A stretch of 12,754 nucleotides of DNA from an uncultured Oscillospiraceae bacterium (GTDB lineage Bacteria > Bacillota_A > Clostridia > Oscillospirales > Oscillospiraceae), in assembly GCA_944386965.1 (NCBI GenBank), contig CALXDE010000195.1:1-12754 (forward strand), given 5' to 3'. This document shows, piece by piece, positions 1 to 5,883 of this stretch; the first letter of the stretch is position 1, and each line of letters starts with the position of its first letter. The notes below the pieces were generated by a model that was not told the origin of the DNA, did not search any database, and saw only the letters and a program-made list of their open reading frames with translations. The position numbers and the translations under genes are program-made.

Positions 1-887
1 TGGGGCTCGCTGGCGTAGACCAGCATGCCGCCGGGGCAGTTCATGGGCTTGATGGCGTAATCTTCCTCGTCGATGACGGTGGTGTACATGTTCTGCTTGT
101 AGTGGTCCCAGTGGCCGGAGCGCTCCCACAGCTGGCGGTTCAGGATGATGGGGGTGGAGATCTCCACATAGCCGTACTTCTTGTGGATCTGCCGCCAGTA
201 GTCCAGCAGGGTGTTCTTGAGCGTCATGCCCTTGGGCAGGAAGAAGGGGAAGCCGGGCCCCTCGTCCCGCAGCATGAACAGGCCCAGTTCTTTTCCCAGC
301 TTCCGGTGGTCCCGCTTCTTGGCCTCCTCGATCTTGGCCAGGTACTCGTCCAGCTCATCCTTCTTGGGGAAGGCCACACCGTAGATCCGCTGGAGGGTTT
401 CCCGGTTGGAGTCCCCCCGCCAGTAGGCGGCGTTGCAGGCGGTGAGCTTGATGGCGTTGCCCTTGACCCGGCCGGTGGAGTCCAGGTGGGGGCCGGCGCA
501 CAGGTCGGTGAATTCCCCCTGGCGATAGAAGGAGATGTGGGCATCCTCGGGCAGGTCGTTGATGAGCTCCACCTTGTAGGGCTCTCCCTTCTCCTCCATG
601 AACTTCAGGGCCTCGGCCCGGGGCAGCTCAAAGCGCTCCAGCTTCAGTTTCTCCTTGCAGATCTTCCGCATCTCCGCCTCCAGCTCGCTGAGCTGGTCCT
701 CGGTGAAGGGCTGGGGGGTGTCAAAGTCGTAATAAAAGCCGTTGTCGATGGCGGGGCCGATGGCCAGCTTCACCTCCGGGTGCAGGCGCTTCATGGCCTG
801 GGCCAGGATGTGGGAGCAGGTGTGCCAGTAGGTCTTGCGGTAGGTTTCGTTTTCAAAGGTAAACTCGGTTTTGTTCTCTTCGGACAT
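1..887 (-). CDS. thrS: threonyl-tRNA synthetase, N-terminal part (runs off the window)
   Basis: Cytoplasmic class II synthetase that charges tRNA-Thr. 295 complete residues are visible; the C-terminal part lies beyond position 1. The protein opens directly with the second additional (editing) domain: H22-x3-H26 (in WHTCSHILAQ) and C130-A-G-P-H134 are its zinc/editing-site signatures. The catalytic core starts near residue 190, and C284 in NCPGGM matches the family's active-site zinc-binding cysteine. The N-terminal TGS domain found in most bacterial ThrRS (about 640 residues) is absent. No TGS-like sequence precedes this ATG, which has a good ribosome site (GGAGGAAG, about 893-900) right behind the T-box terminator, so the short form appears genuine. 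Shorter TGS-less ThrRS are known in clostridia. Expression should be controlled by the T-box leader upstream. Motif identity is clear; the missing C-terminus cannot be assessed. Confidence 0.96.
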   Translation of the reverse strand, partial: MSEENKTEFTFENETYRKTYWHTCSHILAQAMKRLHPEVKLAIGPAIDNGFYYDFDTPQPFTEDQLSELEAEMRKICKEKLKLERFELPRAEALKFMEEKGEPYKVELINDLPEDAHISFYRQGEFTDLCAGPHLDSTGRVKGNAIKLTACNAAYWRGDSNRETLQRIYGVAFPKKDELDEYLAKIEEAKKRDHRKLGKELGLFMLRDEGPGFPFFLPKGMTLKNTLLDYWRQIHKKYGYVEISTPIILNRQLWERSGHWDHYKQNMYTTVIDEEDYAIKPMNCPGGMLVYASEP

Positions 888-1011
888 GGTTGCTTCCTCC
901 TTTTTTGGTCTGGGGGCGGGAGGGGAAAACCGATGAGCTGGTTTTCCCCGCTGCCCCGGCTGCCGCGGCAGCGGCGAGGGGTGAGGCTGCGGGCGATCGG
1001 TTGCCCAAAGC

Positions 1012-1042
1012 AAAAAATCCCACCCCTGAAGGTTCAGGGGTG
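1012..1042 (-). terminator. T-box terminator before thrS
   Basis: A near-perfect hairpin CACCCCTGAA/TTCAGGGGTG (1021-1042, 2-base loop) is followed on the minus strand by GGGATTTTTT (U tract 1017-1012). It forms unless the T-box antiterminator is stabilised by uncharged tRNA-Thr. Confidence 0.93.
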
Positions 1043-1269
1043 AGATACGAAAAGACGTATTCCACGGTTCCACCCTGCTTACGGGGCGAGCCCCGTCGCT
1101 CGTGTACGCTGTAACGGGCGTCCCCGTCCCGGTCTACTGGCCCCCCAGGGGCGTTCGGCGGGCGGCTCGGGAGGGGTTGTTCCGCCGGCAGACGCAGGAC
1201 ACTTCCAGCAGCGATGTCCCTCTCTGTGCGCTGTCGCGGCGGCGCTTTCTCCGTCAAGGCCGTTTTTAC
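1012..1269 (-). promoter_or_regulatory. T-box riboswitch leader of thrS
   Basis: A leader RNA that senses uncharged tRNA-Thr. The conserved T-box AGGGTGGAACCGTGG reads on the minus strand from 1076 to 1062 and is followed by a terminator (1021-1042), the standard antiterminator/terminator pair. Stem I elements lie upstream: an AGAGA motif at 1225-1221 and, on the 3' side, GAACAACC around 1182-1175. The latter contains two overlapping threonine codons, ACA (1180-1178, followed by a purine) and ACC (1177-1175); either could be the specifier. The downstream gene, the T-box core and the presence of Thr codons agree with each other. Stem I pairing was not folded computationally. Confidence 0.93.
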
Positions 1270-1275
1270 GCTGAC

Positions 1276-1304
1276 ACTATATCACGGGAAAATTCCGCTG
1301 TCAA
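1276..1304 (-). promoter_or_regulatory. sigma-A promoter of thrS
   Basis: Minus strand: -35 TTGACA (1304-1299, perfect), 17-base spacer, -10 TATAGT (1281-1276). Transcription should start near 1269, which gives a leader that contains the whole T-box element. Confidence 0.92.
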
Positions 1305-1460
1305 GCGGCGTTTTGCCCGAGATTCCACAAAATCATCCGCTCCGCCCCTCCCCGCGCTTTCTCAGGGGATTGTGCGTTTTGCCCAAAGTTGTAAGTTTTA
1401 CTTTGTCAGGTTAAACGAGCGGCCTCCGGAGGCGCAAAAAAATGTTATGAAATTTATCCA
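1305..1460. other. intergenic spacer between divergent thrS and uracil permease promoters
   Basis: No gene is supported here. The stretch is richer in A+T than the coding DNA. It holds a 12-bp palindrome GCCTCCGGAGGC (1422-1433) followed by seven A (1436-1442). The A tract is on the wrong side for a terminator on either strand, so no role is assigned. Confidence 0.5.
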
Positions 1461-1489
1461 TTGCATTTTGGACAGACTTCCGGTATACT
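1461..1489 (+). promoter_or_regulatory. candidate distal promoter (P1) toward uracil permease
   Basis: -35-like TTGCAT (1461-1466), 17-base spacer, -10 TATACT (1484-1489). A transcript starting near 1496 would carry a small hairpin AAGGC-AATC-GCCTT (1503-1516) and the large inverted repeat at 1550-1585 before reaching the second promoter. It could alternatively make a short RNA, but no U-tailed terminator lies directly after either hairpin. Confidence 0.55.
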
Positions 1490-1549
1490 GTTTGATGTGA
1501 TAAGGCAATCGCCTTTGAACGTATCGTTTTTCCTCAATCTTCTCCATCT

Positions 1550-1585
1550 GGAACAAGGCCGCCCTGTATGGGGCGGCCTTGTTCC
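1550..1585. repeat. 15-bp perfect inverted repeat between two candidate promoters
   Basis: The arms 1550-1564 (GGAACAAGGCCGCCC) and 1571-1585 are exactly complementary around a six-base loop, TGTATG. Neither strand has a U tract immediately after the stem, so it is not a standard intrinsic terminator. It lies between P1 (1461-1489) and P2 (1641-1670) and could be a structured RNA element, a protein-binding site or a factor-dependent stop. Confidence 0.85.
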
Positions 1586-1640
1586 GTCCGGAGGAGCGCT
1601 GCCGGTCCGCCGCGGCTGGAGAATTGTGCAAGATTGCCTC

Positions 1641-1670
1641 TTGCGCCGGAGGGGGACGGATGGGTATAAT
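1641..1670 (+). promoter_or_regulatory. proximal promoter (P2) of uracil permease leader
   Basis: -10 TATAAT (1665-1670, perfect) with a weaker -35 TTGCGC (1641-1646) at an 18-base spacing. Predicted start is near A1676, about 12 bases before the Shine-Dalgarno sequence of the leader ORF. Confidence 0.7.
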
Positions 1671-1695
1671 AGTACAAACCGTTTTGCGGAGGACA

Positions 1696-1760
1696 AGGCA
1701 ATGGCGGCACGGGAGATCGATGAAAACCAGGAAACGCCCTGTGTCCTTGCCTGTTTTTTT
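1696..1760 (+). promoter_or_regulatory. leader stem with U7 tract: pause hairpin or first terminator
   Basis: AGGCAA (1696-1701) pairs with TTGCCT (1747-1752). With a bulged T the stem extends by GG/CC, and an inner CACGGG (1708-1713) pairs imperfectly with CCC-T-GTG (1737-1743). One base later comes UUUUUUU (1754-1760). The structure overlaps the start of the leader ORF, so a translating ribosome would open it. It could be a pause site or a weak first terminator in tandem with the strong one at 1762-1787. The stem is interrupted and was paired by hand. Confidence 0.45.
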
Positions 1761-1769
1761 GACCGGTGA
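1701..1769 (+). CDS. 22-codon leader peptide ORF upstream of uracil permease
   Basis: A short ORF starting ATG GCG GCA with an ideal ribosome site, GGAGG (1688-1692), eight bases upstream. It ends CTT GCC TGT TTT TTT GAC CGG TGA. Two features argue that it is translated for regulation rather than for its product. Its last codons span a seven-U run (1754-1760). Its stop codon (1767-1769) lies inside the rising arm of the intrinsic terminator at 1762-1781. No regulatory amino acid is repeated heavily (two Cys, two Phe), so a classical amino-acid attenuator is less likely than UTP-sensitive coupling as in E. coli pyrBI/PyrL. An in-frame open stretch extends further upstream but has no comparable start signal. 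Translation is inferred, not shown. Confidence 0.62.
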   Translation: MAAREIDENQETPCVLACFFDR

Positions 1770-1787
1770 TCCATCACCGGTTTTTTT
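1762..1787 (+). terminator. attenuator terminator in uracil permease leader
   Basis: A perfect hairpin ACCGGTGAT-CC-ATCACCGGT (1762-1781) is followed by U7 (1781-1787). It lies downstream of P2 and 84 bases before the permease start, so transcription from P2 must read through it to express the gene. The rising arm contains the leader peptide's stop codon, so a ribosome there would block folding. Confidence 0.9.
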
Positions 1788-1871
1788 CTGCCCGGACGCC
1801 GAGCGGGACCGGGGCCCTCCGTCGGGCGGTCAAACGAGAACTGCTGAGAACGAGAAAGAGAGGAAAGATGT

Positions 1872-3206
1872 ATGCGTGACAATGGAAACGGCGCCATCTA
1901 CGACGCCCGGCAGCTGGGCCGGCCCAAGATGCTGGTCCTGGGGGTGCAGCACATGTTTGCCATGTTCGGCGCCACGGTGCTGGTGCCCACCCTCACGGGA
2001 TTGTCCGTGTCCTCCACACTGCTGTTTGCCGGGGTGGGGACGCTGCTGTTCCACTTTTTGACCAAGTGGAAGGTGCCGGCCTTTCTGGGGTCCTCCTTCG
2101 CTTTCATCGGCGGCTATTCCGCCATCGCCCCCATGCTGGACAGCGGGAACGGCACCATGACGGCCAACACCGAGATGCTGCCCTACGCGTGCTTTGGCGT
2201 GGTGTGCGCGGGGCTGCTGTATGTTGTGCTGGCGGCGCTGTTCAAGGCCTTCGGCCCCAAGGCGGTGATGCGCTACTTCCCGCCTATCGTCACCGGCCCC
2301 ATCATCATCTGCATCGGCCTGACCCTCTCCTCCACGGCCATCGACTCCTGCCGGCAGAACTGGTGGATCGCCCTGGTGGCCATCGGCGTGGTGGTGGTCT
2401 GCAACATCTGGGGCAGGGGCATGGTGAAGATCATTCCCATCCTCCTGGGCGTCATCGCCTCCTATGTGGTGGCGGCCATCGCCGGCGAGGTGGACTTCAC
2501 CCCCGTGGCCCAGGCGGCCTGGTTCGGCCTGCCCTTCCAGTGGAGCGAGACGGTGTTCTCCCTCTTCGGCCGCGGCGACCTGGATGTCTCCCTGCTCATC
2601 ACCGCCGCCATCACCATCACCCCCATTGCCCTGGCCACCATGGTGGAGCACATCGGCGGCATCTGCGCCATCTCCTCCACCTGCAAGCGCAACTATATCG
2701 AGGACCCGGGCCTCCACCGGACCCTCCTGGGCGACGGTCTGGCCACCTCTCTGGCCGCCCTCTTCGGCGCCCCGGCCAACACCACCTACGGTGAGAACAC
2801 CGGCGTGCTGGCTCTGAGCCGGGTCTACGACCCCAAGGTCATCCGCGTTGCCGCGGCGCTGGCGGTGGTCCTCTCCTTCAGCCCCAAGTTCGCCGCCCTC
2901 ATCTCCTGCATGCCCACCGCCACCATGGGCGGCGTGTCCATGGTGCTCTACGGCATGATCGCCTCCGTGGGTGTGCGCAACATTGTGGAGAACCAGGTGG
3001 ACTTTACCAACAGCCGCAACGTGATCCTGGCCGCCCTGATCCTGGTGCTGGCCATCGGCATCAACTACTCCGGCGCGGTGGTCTTTGCGGTGGGGGGCGT
3101 GTCCATCAGCCTCTCCGGCATTGCCGTGGCGGCCATTGTGGGCATCGTGCTCAACGCCGTGCTCCCCGGGAAGGACTACGAGTTTACAACCGGCGTGGAG
3201 GGCTGA
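1872..3206 (+). CDS. uraA: uracil permease (NCS2/NAT family, UraA/PyrP type)
   Basis: Inner-membrane uracil:proton symporter of 444 residues, the usual family length, rich in hydrophobic segments from residue 20 to about 435. Family marks are Q26-H27 in GVQHMFAMFG, E259-H260-I-G and the TTYGENTG signature (E308-N309-T310-G311). The two glutamates match the substrate-binding pair of E. coli UraA. As I recall the E. coli sequence, its motif reads EHVGH, whereas here the last position is Gly263, so one ligand may differ. The start is the ATG at 1872, preceded by GAGAGGAAAG; an ATG at 1868 leads to a stop after three codons. Upstream lies an attenuator-like leader, which supports a pyrimidine-controlled salvage role. 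Xanthine/uracil permease is the broader alternative, but the ENTG signature favours uracil. Confidence 0.93.
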   Translation: MRDNGNGAIYDARQLGRPKMLVLGVQHMFAMFGATVLVPTLTGLSVSSTLLFAGVGTLLFHFLTKWKVPAFLGSSFAFIGGYSAIAPMLDSGNGTMTANTEMLPYACFGVVCAGLLYVVLAALFKAFGPKAVMRYFPPIVTGPIIICIGLTLSSTAIDSCRQNWWIALVAIGVVVVCNIWGRGMVKIIPILLGVIASYVVAAIAGEVDFTPVAQAAWFGLPFQWSETVFSLFGRGDLDVSLLITAAITITPIALATMVEHIGGICAISSTCKRNYIEDPGLHRTLLGDGLATSLAALFGAPANTTYGENTGVLALSRVYDPKVIRVAAALAVVLSFSPKFAALISCMPTATMGGVSMVLYGMIASVGVRNIVENQVDFTNSRNVILAALILVLAIGINYSGAVVFAVGGVSISLSGIAVAAIVGIVLNAVLPGKDYEFTTGVEG

Positions 3207-3235
3207 CGGCTCCGCGCTCTCCCCTCTGCCATGTT

Positions 3236-3273
3236 CCGGCGGCCCCCGAAGACCCGGGGGCCGCCGGTTTTTT
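3236..3273 (+). terminator. intrinsic terminator of uracil permease
   Basis: A 13-bp perfect GC-rich stem, arms 3236-3248 and 3255-3267 with a 6-base loop, is followed by six T (3268-3273). It stops rightward transcription. The last T is also the outermost base of the convergent integrase stop codon. Confidence 0.95.
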
Positions 3274-4427
3274 CATTGCTCCTTTGGCGCGATGGCCTGG
3301 CCGACCAGGTCCACCACCTCCTGGTGGGTGTCGTCAAAGAGGTGCATGTACACCTTGCTGGTGATGGCGGTGTTGCTGTGGCCCAGGGCCTTGCAGATGC
3401 TGAACATGGAAACCTTCTGGCTGTTGGCGATGGAGGCGAAGCTGTGGCGCAGGCCGTGGAGGGTGCAGTGGGGCAGGCCGCTGTCCCGGATGACCTGGTT
3501 GAAGCGGCCCGAGAGATAGTCCGGGGCATAGGGCCTGCCCCGGCCCTGGCCGTGGGTCACCACATAGCCCTGGGGGTTGAAGTTCTCGCCCCAGCGCTTC
3601 CGGTCCTGGAGATACTGGCTGTACATCCGCTCCAGCAGCTCCCGCAGGTCCCGGTTGCCGGTGAAGGCCAGACGCCGCACCGAGGAGGGGCTCTTGGGTC
3701 CCTTGTCCACGGCGATGCCGTTGGCGGCGGTACGGGCCTCGCAGATGTACAGCACCCCCTCCTTCAGATCCACATTGTCCCATTTGAGGCCGCAGATCTC
3801 GCTGCGCCGCATGCCCAAGTACCCCGCCAGCTTCACCACCGGTTCCAGGCTCCGGCCGGCGGTGATGGCAAAGAGCCGCTGGAGCTGCTCGGGGGTGTAG
3901 AAGCAGTGCTGCGGCGGCTGCTCCGGCGGAGGGGATACCGAGTGGATCACGTTTTTCCCCAGCATATCCTGCTTCACCGCCAGCCCCACGGCCGAATTGA
4001 GCAGGATGTAGTGCTTGCGGATGGTGTTGGGGCTCAGGCCCTCCTGCTGCTTGCGGTTGAGATACTGCTGGACCTGTACGGCGGTGAGAGCCTGGAGCAG
4101 GATGCCCCCCAGGATGGGTTTGATGTGGTTGTCGATGATCTTCTGGTAGCCGTATACCGTGGTGACCGCCCGGGCGGGCTTGATGACGTCGTTGAGCCAG
4201 TAGTCCAGCCACTTCCCCACCGTCACCCCGCTGGGCAGGATGCTGCCCCGGATGGTCTTGGCGGTGAGGAAGTTGTCCCGGACCAGGATGGCCTGATCCA
4301 GGGTGGGGAAGCACCGGGTCTTCTTGATCCGGTTGCCCTTGCGGTCCACGCCGTAGTGAAGGGTCACGTAGTAGCGGTTCTTCTGGTCGTCGAAGGCAAT
4401 GTTGGGCGCTACGGTTTTTCTTGACAT
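3273..4427 (-). CDS. tyrosine recombinase / site-specific integrase
   Basis: A 384-residue DNA integrase of the lambda/Tn916 class that cuts and rejoins DNA at attachment sites. Residues about 10-60 look like an AP2-type arm-binding domain (YYVTLHYGVDRKGNRIKKTR), about 68-160 are the core-binding SAM-like domain, and about 180-384 the catalytic domain. The catalytic set is complete: R207 (in LGMRRSEICGL), K245, H324-x2-R327 (in LHGLRHSFAS), H350 (in LGHSN) and Tyr360 (in SKVYMHL). The start ATG at 4427 has GAGGA about eight bases upstream; a longer reading to 4742 would run through a terminator and palindrome and is rejected. No excisionase, relaxase or cargo gene lies nearby, so this is a solitary integrase or remnant of an island. 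Its base composition resembles its neighbours, but the upstream DNA is AT-rich. The only promoter candidate (TTGCCA, 17 bases, TACTCT) is weak. Confidence 0.93.
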   Translation of the reverse strand: MSRKTVAPNIAFDDQKNRYYVTLHYGVDRKGNRIKKTRCFPTLDQAILVRDNFLTAKTIRGSILPSGVTVGKWLDYWLNDVIKPARAVTTVYGYQKIIDNHIKPILGGILLQALTAVQVQQYLNRKQQEGLSPNTIRKHYILLNSAVGLAVKQDMLGKNVIHSVSPPPEQPPQHCFYTPEQLQRLFAITAGRSLEPVVKLAGYLGMRRSEICGLKWDNVDLKEGVLYICEARTAANGIAVDKGPKSPSSVRRLAFTGNRDLRELLERMYSQYLQDRKRWGENFNPQGYVVTHGQGRGRPYAPDYLSGRFNQVIRDSGLPHCTLHGLRHSFASIANSQKVSMFSICKALGHSNTAITSKVYMHLFDDTHQEVVDLVGQAIAPKEQ

Positions 4428-4550
4428 AATTTCCATCCTCTTTTCATAAATTTTCGTGAAAAACCACGAATGTGCTTTAAGAGTAATGAAAATTTTTGAA
4501 TTTGGCAAATTTTTCCTGATTTTTGTCGGCACGATCCCCCATCTGCGCAG
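4428..4550. other. AT-rich upstream region of the integrase with small repeats
   Basis: Much richer in A+T than the rest of the window. It contains an inverted repeat TTCGTG-AAAAAC-CACGAA (4453-4470) just before the integrase ribosome site, and two copies of AAATTTTT about 18 bases apart (near 4489 and 4507). Such repeats are the kind of sequence an integrase arm domain or its regulator binds, but there is no direct evidence for this. No gene is seen here. Confidence 0.4.
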
Positions 4551-4583
4551 AAAAAAGCCGGTACACAGACTCTGTGTACCGGC
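4551..4583 (-). terminator. intrinsic terminator downstream of the LOR/SDH-family gene
   Basis: A perfect 12-bp stem GCCGGTACACAG/CTGTGTACCGGC with a 3-base loop (4557-4583) is followed on the minus strand by UUUUUU (4556-4551). It ends leftward transcription of the gene ending at 4739 and insulates the integrase. Confidence 0.93.
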
Positions 4584-4679
4584 GCAGCCAGTCAAAAAGT
4601 CCAGGGAATCGCCGCTTTCTCCGCCCGGGCCCGCGGACCTGGGCAGAGGGGCGCGCCTCCCCATACCCGCAGAGCGCGG

Positions 4680-4711
4680 CAGCGGGGACATGGCGCGCCA
4701 TGTCCCCGCTG
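4680..4711. repeat. 32-bp perfect palindrome
   Basis: The sequence from 4680 to 4711 equals its own reverse complement without a spacer; its centre is the AscI-like GGCGCGCC (4692-4699). Another GGCGCGCC occurs about 43 bases to the left, inside GAGGGGCGCGCCTCC. There is no adjacent U tract. It lies 27 bases past the stop codon at 4739 and upstream of the terminator at 4551-4583. Candidates are a dimeric-protein or recombinase site, a dispersed repeat, or an RNA-stabilising 3' structure; none can be chosen from this window. Confidence 0.9.
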
Positions 4712-4738
4712 TTGGTCGGTTGTTTGGTTTTGGGCCTC

Positions 4739-5836
4739 TCACATCAGGCCCAGGCCCTTGGCCACGATGGTGATGAAGTCCTGCACATTGGTGACGATGG
4801 TGGTGGCGCAGAGGCTGCCCCGGTCCAGGAGCTTGTTGACCACGAACTCGTCGGCGTCCACCGTGTAGAGGTAGACCGGGCGGACGCTCCCGTCCGGCAG
4901 TACCCGGAAGGACGGGGTCATGTTCCCAGTGGCGATGGTGTGGAGCATGGTGGCCAGGCAGATCACCGTGGTGGCCTTGCGCACCAGACCGCGCATGGCG
5001 CTCTGGCCGGCGTAGGCGTCGCCGATGACCTCCGGCAGGGGGCCGTCGTCCCGGATGGAGCCGGTGAGGACCATGGGCACGTTGTGCTTGACGCAGCTAT
5101 AGACAATGCCGTTGTCGATGTTGTGATCGGCAATGAACTGGGGAATGGAGCCGCTGCGCCGGACCAGATTGATCACATCCAGATGGTTGTAGTGGCCGTT
5201 GGGCTGGGACACCTGGGTGTAGATGTCCTGCCCCAGGGCGGTGTGGAGCAGCGCCCCCTCCAGGTCGTGGGTGGCCAGGGCATTGCCGGCCATGAGCCCG
5301 TGGGTGTAGCCATTTTCCACCATGGCCTGCATGGCCCGGCGGGCGTCGGCGTCAAAGGAGAAGGCCGGGCCCATGACCCACAGGATGTTGCCGTGCTCCC
5401 GCTCATAGCGCAGCAGGTCCATCAGCCGGTCGTAATCCCGGGCGTAGGAGGTTTCCCGGCTGCGGCCCTGGCGGAACACGAACTGGTCGTCCACGTTTCC
5501 GTGTTCGTCCGTAAAGCCGGTGCAGTGCATGTAGATCCCGTCCTCGCACCGCTCACTGCGGCCCAGGATCACCCCGTCCCCTCTCTTCAGATTGCGGTTT
5601 TCCACCACGGAGAGCGTGCCGTCCGGCCGCAGCACCACGCTGGCGTCCATGCGGCTCTCCTCGGCCAGGAGCCATCTGCCCTCCACCTTGAAATACTCGG
5701 GGTACATGGAGGTGCTGTGGAAGTTGTCCGGCGCCACCCCGTCCCGTTCCACGGGGGCTGTCTTCACATCCGGCGCCTGGGTGAACAGGGGCTGGGTAAA
5801 GTCCGGATGGTGATAAGCAGGAAGCTGAAAAGCCAT
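4739..5836 (-). CDS. LOR/SDH-family protein (TIGR00300-like), putative archaeal-type ornithine cyclodeaminase
   Basis: 365 residues. The C-terminal two thirds carry the conserved LOR/SDH block: LMAGNALATHDLE (181-193), GSIRDDGPLPEV (259-270), ATMLHTIATGN (295-305) and LLDRG near the end. These match archaeal proteins of the family, one of which (in Methanococcus) is reported to convert ornithine to proline and ammonia with bound NAD, and the C-terminal part of cyanobacterial ArgZ/AgrE. The first 140 residues I recognise less well. Start ATG 5836 has AAGGAGAG about seven bases upstream; an 18-codon longer reading would overlap the preceding gene. The gene lies 47 bases after ornithine carbamoyltransferase, which supports ornithine as substrate. 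It may instead act as a regulator or another amino-acid enzyme; family is fairly sure, reaction is inference. Confidence 0.8.
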   Translation of the reverse strand: MAFQLPAYHHPDFTQPLFTQAPDVKTAPVERDGVAPDNFHSTSMYPEYFKVEGRWLLAEESRMDASVVLRPDGTLSVVENRNLKRGDGVILGRSERCEDGIYMHCTGFTDEHGNVDDQFVFRQGRSRETSYARDYDRLMDLLRYEREHGNILWVMGPAFSFDADARRAMQAMVENGYTHGLMAGNALATHDLEGALLHTALGQDIYTQVSQPNGHYNHLDVINLVRRSGSIPQFIADHNIDNGIVYSCVKHNVPMVLTGSIRDDGPLPEVIGDAYAGQSAMRGLVRKATTVICLATMLHTIATGNMTPSFRVLPDGSVRPVYLYTVDADEFVVNKLLDRGSLCATTIVTNVQDFITIVAKGLGLM

Positions 5837-5883
5837 ATTCTCGTTCTCTCCTTTTTCTGGCTGAAACGCGTCCGACCGGCCGG

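Noticed and set aside
102..1043. Plus-strand 313-codon open frame opposite thrS and its T-box terminator
   Set aside because: Antisense shadow; it runs across the thrS ribosome site and terminator, and the minus strand shows ThrRS motifs.
1422..1442. Palindrome plus A7 as a terminator
   Set aside because: For the plus strand the tract is A rather than T; for the minus strand the T tract precedes the stem.
1461..1769. 102-codon plus-strand ORF as a real protein
   Set aside because: It begins in the P1 -35 region and has no ribosome site; only its last 22 codons, with an ideal Shine-Dalgarno sequence, are kept as a leader ORF.
3231..4424. Plus-strand 397-codon open frame opposite the integrase
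   Set aside because: Antisense shadow; the integrase on the minus strand has a full catalytic set.
4485..4507. Minus-strand integrase promoter (TTGCCA, 17 bases, TACTCT)
   Set aside because: The -10 is a poor match, and AT-rich DNA yields such pairs by chance; mentioned only as a weak candidate.
4428..4742. 105-residue N-terminal extension of the integrase
   Set aside because: It would cover an intrinsic terminator, a palindrome and AT-rich non-coding DNA; ATG 4427 has a proper ribosome site and gives the usual family length.
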